NCBI GenBank assembly: GCA_965230265.1
Contig: OZ245999.1
Coordinates: 1,426,001 to 1,490,000, forward strand
Direction: 5' to 3'
From: JAJFKX01 sp965230265
GTDB taxonomy: Bacteria; Pseudomonadota; Gammaproteobacteria; Xanthomonadales; Wenzhouxiangellaceae
Length of the DNA stretch: 64,000 nt
Each line of letters starts with the position of its first letter. The stretch's first letter is position 1. The notes under the pieces are model-generated. The model was given only the letters and a program-made list of their open reading frames with translations, did no database searches and had not been told where the DNA came from. Shown in pieces: positions 9,450 to 18,911 of this stretch. Both the position numbers and the translations under genes were made by a program.

Positions 9450-10886
9450 ATGATGTGGCTAAAAAACATGGTGTTATGGATAGTTCTGTGGGCAGCGGTC
9501 ATAGCATCAGCAGGAGAGGATAAATTATTGCCGGAAAGGTCTGTGGCGCCTGAATTAAATCAAATCGTTCGGCAAATCGATATCATCCGTGAGCGATATG
9601 GGATGGCATCAGCCTATGTGCTAATGGTTGATCAGAATGACGTGTTGGTACACCAGGGGTTGGGTATACGTGCTTGGGATGACCCGCGGCCCGTCACCGA
9701 TCAGGATTACTACCGATTGGGTTCAATTTCCAAAGCGTTTACCGGTCTAGCACTGTTAAAGGCACAGGAGCAGGGGTGCCTAAAGCTGACGGATCAGGTT
9801 CGACAACTGACACCGGATGCTCTGTATACCAACCGCTGGGAAGCAACACATCCATTGACTATGGCGATGCTGATGGAGCATACGGCAGGCTGGCATGATA
9901 TGAGCTGGTTTGAGTTTAAATATAACGACCCGGTGTCATTGACTGATGGTTTGAAGCTGCGCCCTGATTCACGTATCGCGCAGTGGCCGCCCGGCACTCA
10001 GCATATTTATTCGAACACTGGTCCCGGTGTGGCAGGCTGGGTATTGGAGCAGGTTTGTAATGCCGATTTTGATCGATACATTGAACAACATGTATTTCAA
10101 CCACTGAATATGGCCAGTGCGACCATGAATAGAACGCCGGCTGTGGCCAAAGATATTGTTGGTGGCTATAACACCGACCCTAAAGAGCCGATCCGTTACT
10201 GGAACTTTTTGTTTCGTCCTGCAGGCTCAATGAATGTCCGCCCTATTGAGATGACTCGTTTTTTACAGATGTTGCTTAATCGTGGCAAGCACAAAGGCAA
10301 ACCAATATTCTCTGCGGCACAAATTGACCGTATGGAAACACCCACCACATCCATTGCTGCCCGAACCGGTATGGATTACGGCTATGGCCTGGGTATTTAT
10401 TCGAGCATTAAGGATGGCCATGTCATTTACGGACATGGTGGTGATGCAGATGGTTATCTGACGAGATTTTCATACAGCAAAGAAAGTGGCAGAGCGTTTT
10501 TTGTGGTGATAACGATGTTTGATCATCAGCCTTTGCGACAGATGAGAGAGGTGCTGGAAAGCTGGCTGGTTGAGGGCTTAGCAAAACCTCCACCGCCTAC
10601 ACGTTTTCAATTAAGCGATCAACAACGACAAACCATAACAGGGACTTATCAGCGTTCAAGTATCCGGTTTCCCCGTGAAGGCTGGGAAAAAAATACCCTT
10701 GTGGTGCTTCAGCGCAATAAAAAATTGGAATATCGCAATGTTCGTGGCCGCTGGCGTGAGTTAATACCAGTGAGTGCTCAGCACTTTCGACATCAAGGGG
10801 ATCCGGTGGCAACAGTGGCAATTGTTGAGGGCGTTGAAGGCGTCTATTTGCAGGGGGATATTGGGAATTGGGAAAAGCCAAATTAA
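9450..10886 (+). CDS. Serine hydrolase of the beta-lactamase / class C-like family (periplasmic)
   Basis: 478 residues from the ATG at 9450 (9453 is equally good; an in-frame TTG at 9432 would add six residues before the signal). An N-terminal signal anchor (NMVLWIVLWAAVIASAG) precedes the penicillin-binding fold: SISK at 92-95 gives the SxxK nucleophile, YSN in HIYSNTGPG gives the YxN motif, and HGGDADGY late in the domain replaces KTG. About 100 C-terminal residues form an extra beta-rich (lipocalin-like) domain. Such proteins are usually esterases, D-aminopeptidases or penicillin-binding protein homologues rather than antibiotic-degrading enzymes. A bidirectional terminator follows. Confidence 0.85.
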   Translation: MMWLKNMVLWIVLWAAVIASAGEDKLLPERSVAPELNQIVRQIDIIRERYGMASAYVLMVDQNDVLVHQGLGIRAWDDPRPVTDQDYYRLGSISKAFTGLALLKAQEQGCLKLTDQVRQLTPDALYTNRWEATHPLTMAMLMEHTAGWHDMSWFEFKYNDPVSLTDGLKLRPDSRIAQWPPGTQHIYSNTGPGVAGWVLEQVCNADFDRYIEQHVFQPLNMASATMNRTPAVAKDIVGGYNTDPKEPIRYWNFLFRPAGSMNVRPIEMTRFLQMLLNRGKHKGKPIFSAAQIDRMETPTTSIAARTGMDYGYGLGIYSSIKDGHVIYGHGGDADGYLTRFSYSKESGRAFFVVITMFDHQPLRQMREVLESWLVEGLAKPPPPTRFQLSDQQRQTITGTYQRSSIRFPREGWEKNTLVVLQRNKKLEYRNVRGRWRELIPVSAQHFRHQGDPVATVAIVEGVEGVYLQGDIGNWEKPN

Positions 10887-10928
10887 TTATTGGGGTTTCA
10901 GTTAACTGGAATTATGCAGCATATACAA

Positions 10929-10957
10929 AAACGGGATCGCTGATGGCGATCCCGTTT
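10929..10957. terminator. Bidirectional intrinsic terminator
   Basis: A perfect 12-bp inverted repeat (AAACGGGATCGC / GCGATCCCGTTT) with a five-base loop lies between converging genes. Read on the minus strand it is followed by a T-run, so it best serves the cytochrome gene pair, and it can also stop transcription from the serine hydrolase gene. Confidence 0.8.
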
Positions 10958-10977
10958 AAAACAATAAGGGGTATATA

Positions 10978-11322
10978 TTATTTAATACTTAAATCCTGCA
11001 AATTGCCGCTTTGATCAGCAAAATACGCAGCCAGATCCTCAATATCCTGATCACTTAACTGCCCTGCAAAAGTACTCATGACAGCCTGTTGACGTTCTCC
11101 GGAACGATAGCCACGTAATGCATGGGCCAGATAATCTTCATGTTGACCCGCCAGTACCGGAATATCCGGAGTAATTGACTCATTACCATTGGGGCCGTGA
11201 CAGGATTGGCAGACAACGGCTTTTTCTTCGCCCGCAGCTGAATTACCGCCGGCAATAGCCAGATTAGTACCCAGCATGAGAAAACCCGCGGCTATTAACA
11301 GTTGGTTATTAAAGCGCATCAT
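10978..11322 (-). CDS. Small exported c-type cytochrome
   Basis: 114 residues with a signal peptide (LLIAAGFLMLGTNLAIAGG) and one haem-binding site, CQSCHG, followed by the family PVLAGQHEDYLAHALRGYRSGER segment and a distal Met (AVMSTFAGQLSDQDIEDLAAYFA). The layout matches class I cytochromes of the c553/c4-half type, which shuttle electrons in the periplasm. It starts on the first of two tandem ATGs, sharing one base with the stop of the upstream cytochrome gene, so the two are translationally coupled. Confidence 0.9.
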   Translation of the reverse strand: MMRFNNQLLIAAGFLMLGTNLAIAGGNSAAGEEKAVVCQSCHGPNGNESITPDIPVLAGQHEDYLAHALRGYRSGERQQAVMSTFAGQLSDQDIEDLAAYFADQSGNLQDLSIK

Positions 11323-11675
11323 TATGGTTGTCCTCCTGAACTTGATGCAGCACTGTCACTGCCGAGGCTGGCAAAATACGCAGCCACATTGGCAATGTCT
11401 TCATCTGTCATGCTTTTGGCTTGAATGTTCATGGTTGAGTGTGTGCGAGTGCCGTCTTTATAGGCTTGCAAAGCATTGACCAGGTAAAGGTAATTTTGGC
11501 CGGCAACTTTAGGTACCCGATAAGTCGGGTAGACGTTATTGTAATCAGGAATTCCGTGACAACCAGAGCAGGTGTAGGAACGCACTTTACCTGCTTCTAT
11601 ATCGCCTGATACCTGTTGGGCCTGACTGGCGCTGATACCAGCGAGCAGCAGGCTGGCGGCAATGATTATTCTCAT
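11322..11675 (-). CDS. Small exported c-type cytochrome, partner of the downstream cytochrome
   Basis: 117 residues from ATG 11675, chosen because it gives a clean signal peptide (MRIIIAASLLLAGISASQAQ); an upstream in-frame ATG at 11699 only adds polar residues. One haem site, CSGCHG, is followed by VPKVAGQNYLYLVNALQAYKDGTRTHSTMN with the distal Met, and a final helix VAAYFASLG. Together with the next gene it resembles the two halves of a dihaem cytochrome c4 encoded separately. The likely role is periplasmic electron transfer; the redox partner is not visible here. Confidence 0.9.
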   Translation of the reverse strand: MRIIIAASLLLAGISASQAQQVSGDIEAGKVRSYTCSGCHGIPDYNNVYPTYRVPKVAGQNYLYLVNALQAYKDGTRTHSTMNIQAKSMTDEDIANVAAYFASLGSDSAASSSGGQP

Positions 11676-11840
11676 ATTGTTCCAGTATGATTGGTTCAAG
11701 ACAATCGTGCATTATACCGGTTTCGGGTGTAGGGATGTAGTCTCAATTGGCTTTTATATGAGAGCAACGCCGGGGCGTCACCGCGGTGTCGGTGAATGCT
11801 CTCACAGCGAGCATGAGAGCACACTTGAACACAAACCGGG

Positions 11841-13019
11841 TTAGAGGGCTTCAAATAGACCTGCTGCTCCCATGCCTGTACCGATGCACATGGTAACCAT
11901 GGCATATTTTTGTTGACGTCGACGAATGCCATGGATTGCCTTGGCTGACAGAATCGCACCAGTAGCGCCCAGCGGGTGCCCCAGAGCAATCGCACCGCCT
12001 AAGGGGTTCACCTTATCGGCGTTCAGACCAACATCGCGAATCACCGCCAAGGACTGGGCGGCAAATGCTTCGTTTAGTTCAATCCAGTCCACATCATCCA
12101 GACCAATGCCCGTCTGTTGTAGTACTTTGGGAATCGCGGCAATTGGTCCGATTCCCATGATGGCCGGATCAACACCGGCCACAGAGAAACCGCAAAAACG
12201 TGCCAATGGTGTCAGGTTGTACTGTTTAAGGGCTTTTTCACTGACCAGCAACAAAGCACCAGCCCCGTCACTCATCTGTGAGCTATTGCCCGCGGTAACA
12301 CTACCGTCAGAGCGAAAAACCGTACGCAGTTTGTTCAATACTTCTATTGAGGTGTCAGCGCGTGGGCCTTCATCGGTATCCACCACGGTTTCCAGCATGC
12401 GTATGGTACCGTCCTCTGCGGGTTGGTGAGAGCGCACCGTCATGGGGCGAATCTCTTCAAACTCTCCGTTGTTGATGGCGGTGATGGCCTTCTGATGGCT
12501 TTGGTAGGAAAACTGATCCTGGTCTTCACGGCTGACATTCCATTGCTCAGCCACTTTTTCAGCAGTAATACCCATGCCATAAGCGATTGCCAGATTGTCA
12601 TCTTCAAAAACAGCCGGGTTCATCGCGACCTTGTGACCCATCATTGGAATCATGCTCATGGTTTCGGTACCGCCAGCCAGCATGACATCGGCTTCGCCTA
12701 AACGGATACGGTCGGCTGCCATAGCGATAGCCTGTAAGCCCGATGAGCAAAAGCGGTTGATGGTGACGCCCGGGACGTTGTCCGGCAGTCCGGCCAGCAG
12801 CGAGCCGATACGGGCAACATTCATGCCTTGTTCGGCTTCAGGCATGGCGCAGCCGATGATGACATCTTCAATGGCAGCTGGATCCATCGATGGCACTTCG
12901 GCCACAGCCTCCCGGATGACATGTGCCAATAAATCATCGGGGCGAGTATTGCGGAAAGCACCCTTAAAGGCTTTGCCGACAGGTGTGCGGACCGCGGATA
13001 CGATATATGCATCATTCAT
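11841..13019 (-). CDS. fadA: Acetyl-CoA C-acyltransferase (thiolase, FadA type)
   Basis: 392 residues, standard for thiolases. The nucleophile Cys lies in NRFCSSGLQAIAMAADRI, with GGTETMS after it, NEAFAAQ with its conserved His partner region GGAIALGHPLGATGA, and the C-terminal proton-transfer Cys in CIGTGMGAAGLFE. It cleaves 3-ketoacyl-CoA to acetyl-CoA and a shortened acyl-CoA, the last step of beta-oxidation. A strong ribosome binding site (AGGAGA) precedes the ATG. It is the last gene of the fadE-fadB/N-fadA operon, 28 bases behind the multifunctional protein. Confidence 0.93.
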   Translation of the reverse strand: MNDAYIVSAVRTPVGKAFKGAFRNTRPDDLLAHVIREAVAEVPSMDPAAIEDVIIGCAMPEAEQGMNVARIGSLLAGLPDNVPGVTINRFCSSGLQAIAMAADRIRLGEADVMLAGGTETMSMIPMMGHKVAMNPAVFEDDNLAIAYGMGITAEKVAEQWNVSREDQDQFSYQSHQKAITAINNGEFEEIRPMTVRSHQPAEDGTIRMLETVVDTDEGPRADTSIEVLNKLRTVFRSDGSVTAGNSSQMSDGAGALLLVSEKALKQYNLTPLARFCGFSVAGVDPAIMGIGPIAAIPKVLQQTGIGLDDVDWIELNEAFAAQSLAVIRDVGLNADKVNPLGGAIALGHPLGATGAILSAKAIHGIRRRQQKYAMVTMCIGTGMGAAGLFEAL

Positions 13020-13047
13020 TGTGTTTTCTCCTGATTCCGTTGTCGGC

Positions 13048-15423
13048 TTAATTCCGCAGGGGTTTGCCGGTTTTTAGCATGTGCTCAATGCGCTGCTGGG
13101 TTTTTTCCATTTGCGTCAGGGCCAAAAAGTGTTCCTGCTCCTGTTGCAGTAGCCATTGCTCGTTGACTGCGGTGCCGCGATCTACCGCGCCCCCACAAAT
13201 CACTGTGGCCACCCGGTCACCGATTTCACGGTCATGATCAGAAATAAAGTGGCCTTCCTGCATGTTGACCAGCATCATCTTCAGTGTGGCGATACCAATA
13301 TCACCGGCTGCAGACCAGGTTTTTTGGCTGACAGGCGGGCGGTAGCCTGCATCTGACATTGCCCGCGCCTGGCTGATGGCCACATGCAATAGTTCCTGCT
13401 GATTCATGACGATCACATCTTGTTCGGTCAAATAGCCAAACTCACGGGCCTCCAGTGCTGAACCAACCACCTTGCCCATGGCCACTTGCTGATAATACTG
13501 TTGGAGCAAAGGAAAGCTGTCGCCGGCTTTGGTGTTTTCCACGGATCGAATGGCCAGCTCTTTTAAACCGCCTCCGCCAGGCAATAACCCAACACCGACT
13601 TCGACCAGACCGATATAGGATTCAAACGCAGCAACTGCGCGGCTGCACTGCATGACAATCTCGCAGCCGCCACCCAGGGCCATGCCACGTACGGCAGCAA
13701 TGGTTGGAACCTGTGCGTACTTGAGTCGCATGACCGCTTTTTGGAAGCCATCAATCATGTTGCGCAGACCATCGTTGTCGCCGGCAACAGCCAGTGCCAG
13801 AGCGCCTTTTAAATCTGCCCCGACACAGAAGGGTTCGCTGTCTTGCCAGATCACCAGGCCCTGATAGCCTTGTTCAGCCAGGTCAACACCGCGATGAATT
13901 CCCTCAATAACACCATCACTGATGCTGTGCATTTTGCTTTGGAAACTCAAAATCAGGACATCCTGCTGGCCTGTTTGTGTCCATAAACGCCAATCTTCGC
14001 CTTGCTCAACGGTTTCTGTGTCAACGGGTTGTTCACCGATTAATAATTCCGGTTGCAGCTGACGCTGATAAACCGCCAACTGTGAACGTGGTTGTTGCTT
14101 GTTGTCGCTAGCGGAGTAAGAGCCCTGAGGGGAATGCACACCGGCGCGGCCGTCACTGACCCAGTCGGGCAGGGGAGCTGTGGCCATGGCATTACCGGCG
14201 GTGATGTCTTGTTGAACCCAGGCTGCAACCTGTTGCCAGTCACTGGCCTGCCAGCTTTCAAATGGTCCGAGTCGCCAGCCGTATCCCCAACGCATTGCCT
14301 GATCAATTTCACGGGCCGAATCGGCGATATCAGATAAGTGGTATGCGCAATAATGGAACAGATCGCGAAACATTGCCCACATAAACCGGGCTTCTACCGA
14401 TTCACCATTGCGAATGGCGGCCATCTGCTTGACAGGATCACGCTGTTTCAAAATGCCCTGGATTTCTTCGGATAACTCTGCGTTACTGGCGACATAATCA
14501 CCTGAAACAGCGTTCAGAACCTTGATGACTTTGCCTTCTTTACGGTAAAACCCGGCACCGGTTTTTTGCCCAAGAACACCGGCGTCGACCAGTTTGCCGA
14601 GTGTCTCTGGCACTTGGTAATAATCTTTCCATGGGTCATCAGGCAGCGTGTTCTGCATGGTGCTGACCACATGCTTCATGGTATCCAGGCCGACCACATC
14701 CGCGGTGCGGTAAGTGGCGCTCTTAGGGCGGCCAATGGCCGGACCGGTCAGTTTATCCACCACATCAAAGCCCAAAGCAAATTCACGGGTGTGGTGCATG
14801 GTGGCCAGCATGGAGAATACGCCAACCCGATTGCCGATAAAGTTGGGTGTGTCTTTGGCCCGCACGACACCTTTACCAATAAAAGTGGTCAGAAATGATT
14901 CCAGCTTATCCATCATTTCTGGCTGGGTGCCGGCATGTGGAATTAATTCCACCAGATTCATGTAGCGAGGTGGGTTAAAGAAGTGAATGCCACAAAAACG
15001 CGAGCGCAATTGTTCCGGCAATGCGCTGGATAATTCTGTCATGCTTAAACCAGAAGTGTTGCTGGCGATCCAGGCATGTTTATTAATATGCGGTGCAATC
15101 TTTTCGTATAGATCCTTTTTCCAGTCCATGCGTTCTGCAATGGCTTCGATGATCAAATCACAGCCTTCCAGCAGCGGCAGGTGCTGATCGTAATTGCAGG
15201 CCTGAATTTGTCCGGCAATGGCTTTAACGCCCAATGGTGCTGGCTTGAGTTTGGTCAGGCGTTTGATGGCGGCATTAACCAGGCCATTGGGGTTACCTTC
15301 TTTGGCTGGTAATTCATATAACAGCGTATCAACACCGGCATTGACCAGATGCGCAGCAATTTGCGCACCCATGACACCGGCACCAAGCACGGCGGCCTTG
15401 CGGATAGGGTGATTATCGTTCAT
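13048..15423 (-). CDS. 3-hydroxyacyl-CoA dehydrogenase / enoyl-CoA hydratase (FadB/FadN-like)
   Basis: 791 residues with the dehydrogenase first: the NAD-binding AAVLGAGVMGAQIAAHLVNAG is at the N-terminus, followed by the catalytic GIHFFNPPRYMNLVELI (His) and KDTPNFIGNRVGVF. The second half is a crotonase domain with CVGADLKGAL and GMALGGGCEIVMQCS (oxyanion hole). This dehydrogenase-then-hydratase order is that of FadN-type proteins; E. coli FadB has the opposite order. It performs the hydration and oxidation steps of beta-oxidation. A clear AAGGA site supports the ATG. It sits between fadE and fadA. Confidence 0.9.
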   Translation of the reverse strand: MNDNHPIRKAAVLGAGVMGAQIAAHLVNAGVDTLLYELPAKEGNPNGLVNAAIKRLTKLKPAPLGVKAIAGQIQACNYDQHLPLLEGCDLIIEAIAERMDWKKDLYEKIAPHINKHAWIASNTSGLSMTELSSALPEQLRSRFCGIHFFNPPRYMNLVELIPHAGTQPEMMDKLESFLTTFIGKGVVRAKDTPNFIGNRVGVFSMLATMHHTREFALGFDVVDKLTGPAIGRPKSATYRTADVVGLDTMKHVVSTMQNTLPDDPWKDYYQVPETLGKLVDAGVLGQKTGAGFYRKEGKVIKVLNAVSGDYVASNAELSEEIQGILKQRDPVKQMAAIRNGESVEARFMWAMFRDLFHYCAYHLSDIADSAREIDQAMRWGYGWRLGPFESWQASDWQQVAAWVQQDITAGNAMATAPLPDWVSDGRAGVHSPQGSYSASDNKQQPRSQLAVYQRQLQPELLIGEQPVDTETVEQGEDWRLWTQTGQQDVLILSFQSKMHSISDGVIEGIHRGVDLAEQGYQGLVIWQDSEPFCVGADLKGALALAVAGDNDGLRNMIDGFQKAVMRLKYAQVPTIAAVRGMALGGGCEIVMQCSRAVAAFESYIGLVEVGVGLLPGGGGLKELAIRSVENTKAGDSFPLLQQYYQQVAMGKVVGSALEAREFGYLTEQDVIVMNQQELLHVAISQARAMSDAGYRPPVSQKTWSAAGDIGIATLKMMLVNMQEGHFISDHDREIGDRVATVICGGAVDRGTAVNEQWLLQQEQEHFLALTQMEKTQQRIEHMLKTGKPLRN

Positions 15424-15472
15424 GAAAATCCTTTTGGGTTTTAATGTTAATTATTTTCAGGTAAAACCAATC

Positions 15473-15493
15473 AGGGCTGACAGGGCCAGCCCT
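15473..15493 (-). terminator. Possible weak intergenic hairpin between fadE and the fadB/N-like gene
   Basis: A 7-bp inverted repeat (AGGGCTG / CAGCCCT) with a seven-base loop, followed on the minus strand by a short T-containing stretch. It could reduce read-through or protect the fadE mRNA end; it is too weak to call a strong terminator. Confidence 0.35.
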
Positions 15494-15512
15494 TAATTAC
15501 TTGTCTGCTTGT

Positions 15513-17978
15513 TTATGCGGCTTCTTTGGGTTTTTGTAGCGGCAAATCATCAGTGGTGCTGAGCTCACCATCTTCTGGCGGCCAGGGAAACTCATCCACA
15601 TTAATAACCGCCAATGCCAGGCGCTGTGCTTCACAAACGGCATCGGCTTGTTGTTGACTGATAATTCCTGCTTCCATGGCTTTTTCCGTCAACTCTTTGC
15701 AGTTATAAGGCGATACCACCCGCTTAAAGGCGGCGCGAATCTGCTTTTCGATATCTGCTGTCGCCAGTGTGGCCACAAAAGCCTTATTCACCAGCCCTGT
15801 GGCATCATCTGCCTCAGAATGAAAAGTGCCTGCAATTAACCGATTACGTGCTTGGCTGTTGCCCAAGATAATACGGGCTACACGTTTACCCAGATAATCA
15901 GAAGGTGGGTCGTACTGGCGACCACGAGGGAAGGCAATGATGCGTGTTCCCAAAACCAGCAAAGGGTTACGCAGGTGTCGGGTTACGCCGACCAGTTGTT
16001 CTTGGATCTGATAGAAACTATCACGCAAAGCCCAGCGTGCCAAAGGCAAATCTTCTTCCGGGCGGCCAGTGTCTTCAAAACGCTTCAGTACTGCACAGGC
16101 CATGTACAGGTGACTGAGCACATCGGCTAGACGTCCGGATATTTTTTCCTTGAATTTAAAGCCACCACCAAATACCACCAGAACGATGTCATTGATAAAA
16201 CAAAAAGCCGATGATAGGTGATTGATGCGGCGATAGTAATGCGACAATTCATTATCCACCGGCGCCTTGGTAATGCCACCATTGGTTAGGCCCAAGAAGA
16301 ACGAGCGCACCATATTGCTCAAGGTGTAACCGATGTGGCCGAACATGGCGCGATCAAACTGTTTAACCGCTTTTTTCTGGTCATCCATTCCCGCGGTTTC
16401 CATCTCCTTTAGCAGCCATGGATGGCAGCGGATGACACCTTGACCAAACACAATCATGCAGCGGGTTAGAATATTCGCACCTTCTACCGTGATAGCGATC
16501 GGGATGGAAGAATAAGTGTGACCCAGGTAATTGTTGGGGCCTTGGATAATGCCTTTGCCGCCGTGGATATCCATCGCATCGTTAATGCACTGGCGATTGG
16601 CATCCGTCAGTTGGTATTTCAACAGGGCAGATAACACACTGGGTTTTTCACCAATATCCAGAGCCACCAGTGTTAGCAAACGGGCAGCATCCATGCGATA
16701 AGTATTACCAGCGATGCGTGCCAGGGGTTCTTCCACGCCTTCAAAATAACCCACAGGGATTTTGAACTGCCGGCGAATACGTGCATAGGCACCGGTCAAG
16801 CGACTGGCCATTTTGGCACCGGCGGTACCCAGCCCAGGCAGGGAAATTGCCCGTCCTGCTGCCAGGCTTTGCATCAACATCCGCCAACCCTGACCGATAC
16901 GTTCCTGGCCGCCAATGATATAGCTCATGGGGATAAACACATCTTTCCCCCGGGTTGGACCATTCATAAATGCTGAGCCAATCGGGAAATGGCGGTTACC
17001 GTTGCTGACACCTGGAGTATCGACTGGAATGAGTGCACAGGTAATGCCCAGGTCTTCTTGATCACCCAGCAGGCCATCCGGATCATAGGCTTTAAACGCC
17101 AAGCCAATCAAAGTGGCCACCGGTGCCAGGGTAATATATCGCTTATCCCAATTCAGACGCAGGCCCAGTACTTCTTCGCCCTCATAAATACCTTTGCAGA
17201 CGATACCTGAATCCACCATAGAGGCAGCATCAGAGCCAGCCGCCGGTGAGGTCAGTCCAAAACAGGGGATTTCGCGGCCGTCAGCCAGGCGCGGCAGGTA
17301 ATATTGTTTCTGCTCATCAGTGCCAAACTCCATTAATAGTTCGCCCGGACCTAAGGAGTTAGGGACCATAACGGTTACTGCTGCAGTGGGGCTGCGACTG
17401 GCAAGTTTGATGACCACGGCTGAATTGCCTTGTGCAGAAAAGCCCAGGCCACCGAACTCCTCTGGAATAATCATGCTGAAGAAACGCTCTTTTTTGATGA
17501 ATTCCCACACTTCCGGTGATAAGTCGCGATCGTTTTCCATGATTTCCCATGGATCCAGCATTTTGCACAGCTCTTCGACCGGTCCATCGATAAAGGCTTG
17601 TTCACGCTCTGATAGAGCCGGTTTAGGCGCACTTAGCAGGTGTTCCCACTTGGGCTTTCCACTGAACAGTTCCGCATCCCACCAGACAGTTCCTGCTTCC
17701 AGGGCTTCGCGTTCGGTGTCAGAAATAGAGGGCATGATTTTACGAAAAACAGCAAATATATGATTGCTAATCAATGCTCTACGCAATGGCGGAATGGCCA
17801 ATGTGCCGAGAATAATAACGCTCAAAGCACCAATGACGATCAACAGCATCGATGCACCCAGCCAGATTGCAGCGGCTGTGAAAACGGCGGTAAATGCGGT
17901 AACGACAATCAACGAGGACCGGTGGTAAAGCAGAAACAGCGTACCGGTAAATAACAATAGGGCGAGTAACCAGTTCAT
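15513..17978 (-). CDS. fadE: Acyl-CoA dehydrogenase FadE
   Basis: 821 residues, typical for the long membrane-associated FadE. Hydrophobic segments fill the first 80 residues (MNWLLALLLFTGTLFLL and a second pair). The catalytic body contains FFSMIIPEEFGGLGFS, CFGLTSPAAGSDAAS for FAD/substrate binding and a DIHGGKGII motif, and ends in a FadE-specific C-terminal domain. It catalyses the first, FAD-dependent step of fatty acyl-CoA degradation. A GGAG site precedes the start. It is the first gene of the beta-oxidation operon; the upstream 130 bases carry repeats that look like regulator sites. Confidence 0.93.
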   Translation of the reverse strand: MNWLLALLLFTGTLFLLYHRSSLIVVTAFTAVFTAAAIWLGASMLLIVIGALSVIILGTLAIPPLRRALISNHIFAVFRKIMPSISDTEREALEAGTVWWDAELFSGKPKWEHLLSAPKPALSEREQAFIDGPVEELCKMLDPWEIMENDRDLSPEVWEFIKKERFFSMIIPEEFGGLGFSAQGNSAVVIKLASRSPTAAVTVMVPNSLGPGELLMEFGTDEQKQYYLPRLADGREIPCFGLTSPAAGSDAASMVDSGIVCKGIYEGEEVLGLRLNWDKRYITLAPVATLIGLAFKAYDPDGLLGDQEDLGITCALIPVDTPGVSNGNRHFPIGSAFMNGPTRGKDVFIPMSYIIGGQERIGQGWRMLMQSLAAGRAISLPGLGTAGAKMASRLTGAYARIRRQFKIPVGYFEGVEEPLARIAGNTYRMDAARLLTLVALDIGEKPSVLSALLKYQLTDANRQCINDAMDIHGGKGIIQGPNNYLGHTYSSIPIAITVEGANILTRCMIVFGQGVIRCHPWLLKEMETAGMDDQKKAVKQFDRAMFGHIGYTLSNMVRSFFLGLTNGGITKAPVDNELSHYYRRINHLSSAFCFINDIVLVVFGGGFKFKEKISGRLADVLSHLYMACAVLKRFEDTGRPEEDLPLARWALRDSFYQIQEQLVGVTRHLRNPLLVLGTRIIAFPRGRQYDPPSDYLGKRVARIILGNSQARNRLIAGTFHSEADDATGLVNKAFVATLATADIEKQIRAAFKRVVSPYNCKELTEKAMEAGIISQQQADAVCEAQRLALAVINVDEFPWPPEDGELSTTDDLPLQKPKEAA

Positions 17979-18030
17979 AGCATGCTCCAGACTTTCAGCT
18001 AAGGGTAGTAATGATGACCGTTAACCATGA

Positions 18031-18115
18031 TCATTGATGACAGACCACGGTACCATGTTGATAGACCATACGCATCAGTATGGTTCAATCATTGATAATA
18101 GATACATGTACCATG
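18031..18115. promoter_or_regulatory. Candidate operator cluster upstream of fadE
   Basis: Two 27-base imperfect direct repeats, 18031-18057 and 18089-18115, each begin TCATTGAT and end GTACCATG, with AGA in the middle at the same position. Between them lies a perfect inverted repeat ACCATAC-6-GTATGGT at 18065-18084. The cluster sits about 50 to 140 bases upstream of the fadE start. In related bacteria fad genes are repressed by TetR- or GntR-type acyl-CoA sensors; the matching regulator is not encoded nearby, so the binding protein is unknown. Confidence 0.5.
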
Positions 18116-18268
18116 ACGGTCAAGCACCTGCAGGCACAAAAAGTGCTAAAACAGCTTTACTCGGCAATGCTGCAAAATGTATCGGATAGGACCATTGCCA
18201 GATAGCGGTTGAGGTTTTGTCAGTGTATGGAAACCTGTTTGGTTGGTTTGTTATGCGGGTATATGTAA

Positions 18269-18823
18269 TTAATCGGCGCTGTCGAAGCTGCTGAGCCAGT
18301 CAATATAACCATCCAGGTACCGTTGCAGTGATTGTATTGCTTTGTTATCGGTTAATTGATCTTTATCATCAAAAGCATTGTGCGCAGCTGGCAGTATAAA
18401 TTCTGGAGCAGAATACACAGGGGTAAGCATGCCAGCCAGAATTTGTCTCAATTGTCCCTGAGCCCTATTGCCGCCTGTCGGACCCATAGAGGCGCTGAGT
18501 ACACCGGTTGGCTTGCCAGCAAAAACGGATTTATAGGCCGGTCTGGATGCCCAATCAATGGCATTTTTAAGCGCACCAGGAATACCATAATTGTATTCCG
18601 GTGTGGCGATCAACAGACCATCAGCCGAGGCGATGGCTTGTTTAAAAGTCACAACAGACACTGGCTTTTGATCGGTATCATTGTCTTGATTGTAAACAGG
18701 AATACCTGACCAGTCGGCCAGTTTAAATTCAATGCTGTCATGCAACAGTGTGGCAGTGTGTTGTAGTAGTTTTCGATTAAAAGATTGCTCGCGCAAGCTG
18801 CCACAAATACCCAATAACAACAT
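18269..18823 (-). CDS. NADPH-dependent FMN reductase (ChrR/azoreductase-like)
   Basis: 184 residues of flavodoxin-like fold. The N-terminal GICGSLREQSFNRKLLQ is the FMN phosphate-binding loop, TPEYNYGIPGALKNAIDWASR is the family signature for flavin and dimer contacts, and GPTGGNRAQGQLR follows. Proteins of this group reduce FMN, quinones, azo dyes or chromate with NADPH in the cytoplasm. A good GGAG site precedes the ATG. It is downstream of a terminator that ends the Sel1 gene pair, so it is likely a separate transcript. Confidence 0.88.
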   Translation of the reverse strand: MLLLGICGSLREQSFNRKLLQHTATLLHDSIEFKLADWSGIPVYNQDNDTDQKPVSVVTFKQAIASADGLLIATPEYNYGIPGALKNAIDWASRPAYKSVFAGKPTGVLSASMGPTGGNRAQGQLRQILAGMLTPVYSAPEFILPAAHNAFDDKDQLTDNKAIQSLQRYLDGYIDWLSSFDSAD

Positions 18824-18860
18824 AATTATGCTCCTGCCAATGTTTGATGACTATAAAAAA

Positions 18861-18885
18861 AACGGGCCCGATTATCAGGCCCGTT
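18861..18885 (-). terminator. Intrinsic terminator of the Sel1 gene pair
   Basis: An 8-bp perfect stem (AACGGGCC / GGCCCGTT) with a nine-base loop, followed on the minus strand by eight Ts. It lies 27 bases past the stop of the second Sel1-type gene. Confidence 0.85.
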
Positions 18886-18911
18886 CACTATAACAATTAT
18901 TTGTGATTGCG

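Noticed and set aside
9450..10886. True beta-lactamase resistance gene
   Set aside because: The KTG motif is replaced by HGG and the protein has a long extra C-domain, as in esterase/peptidase members of the fold.
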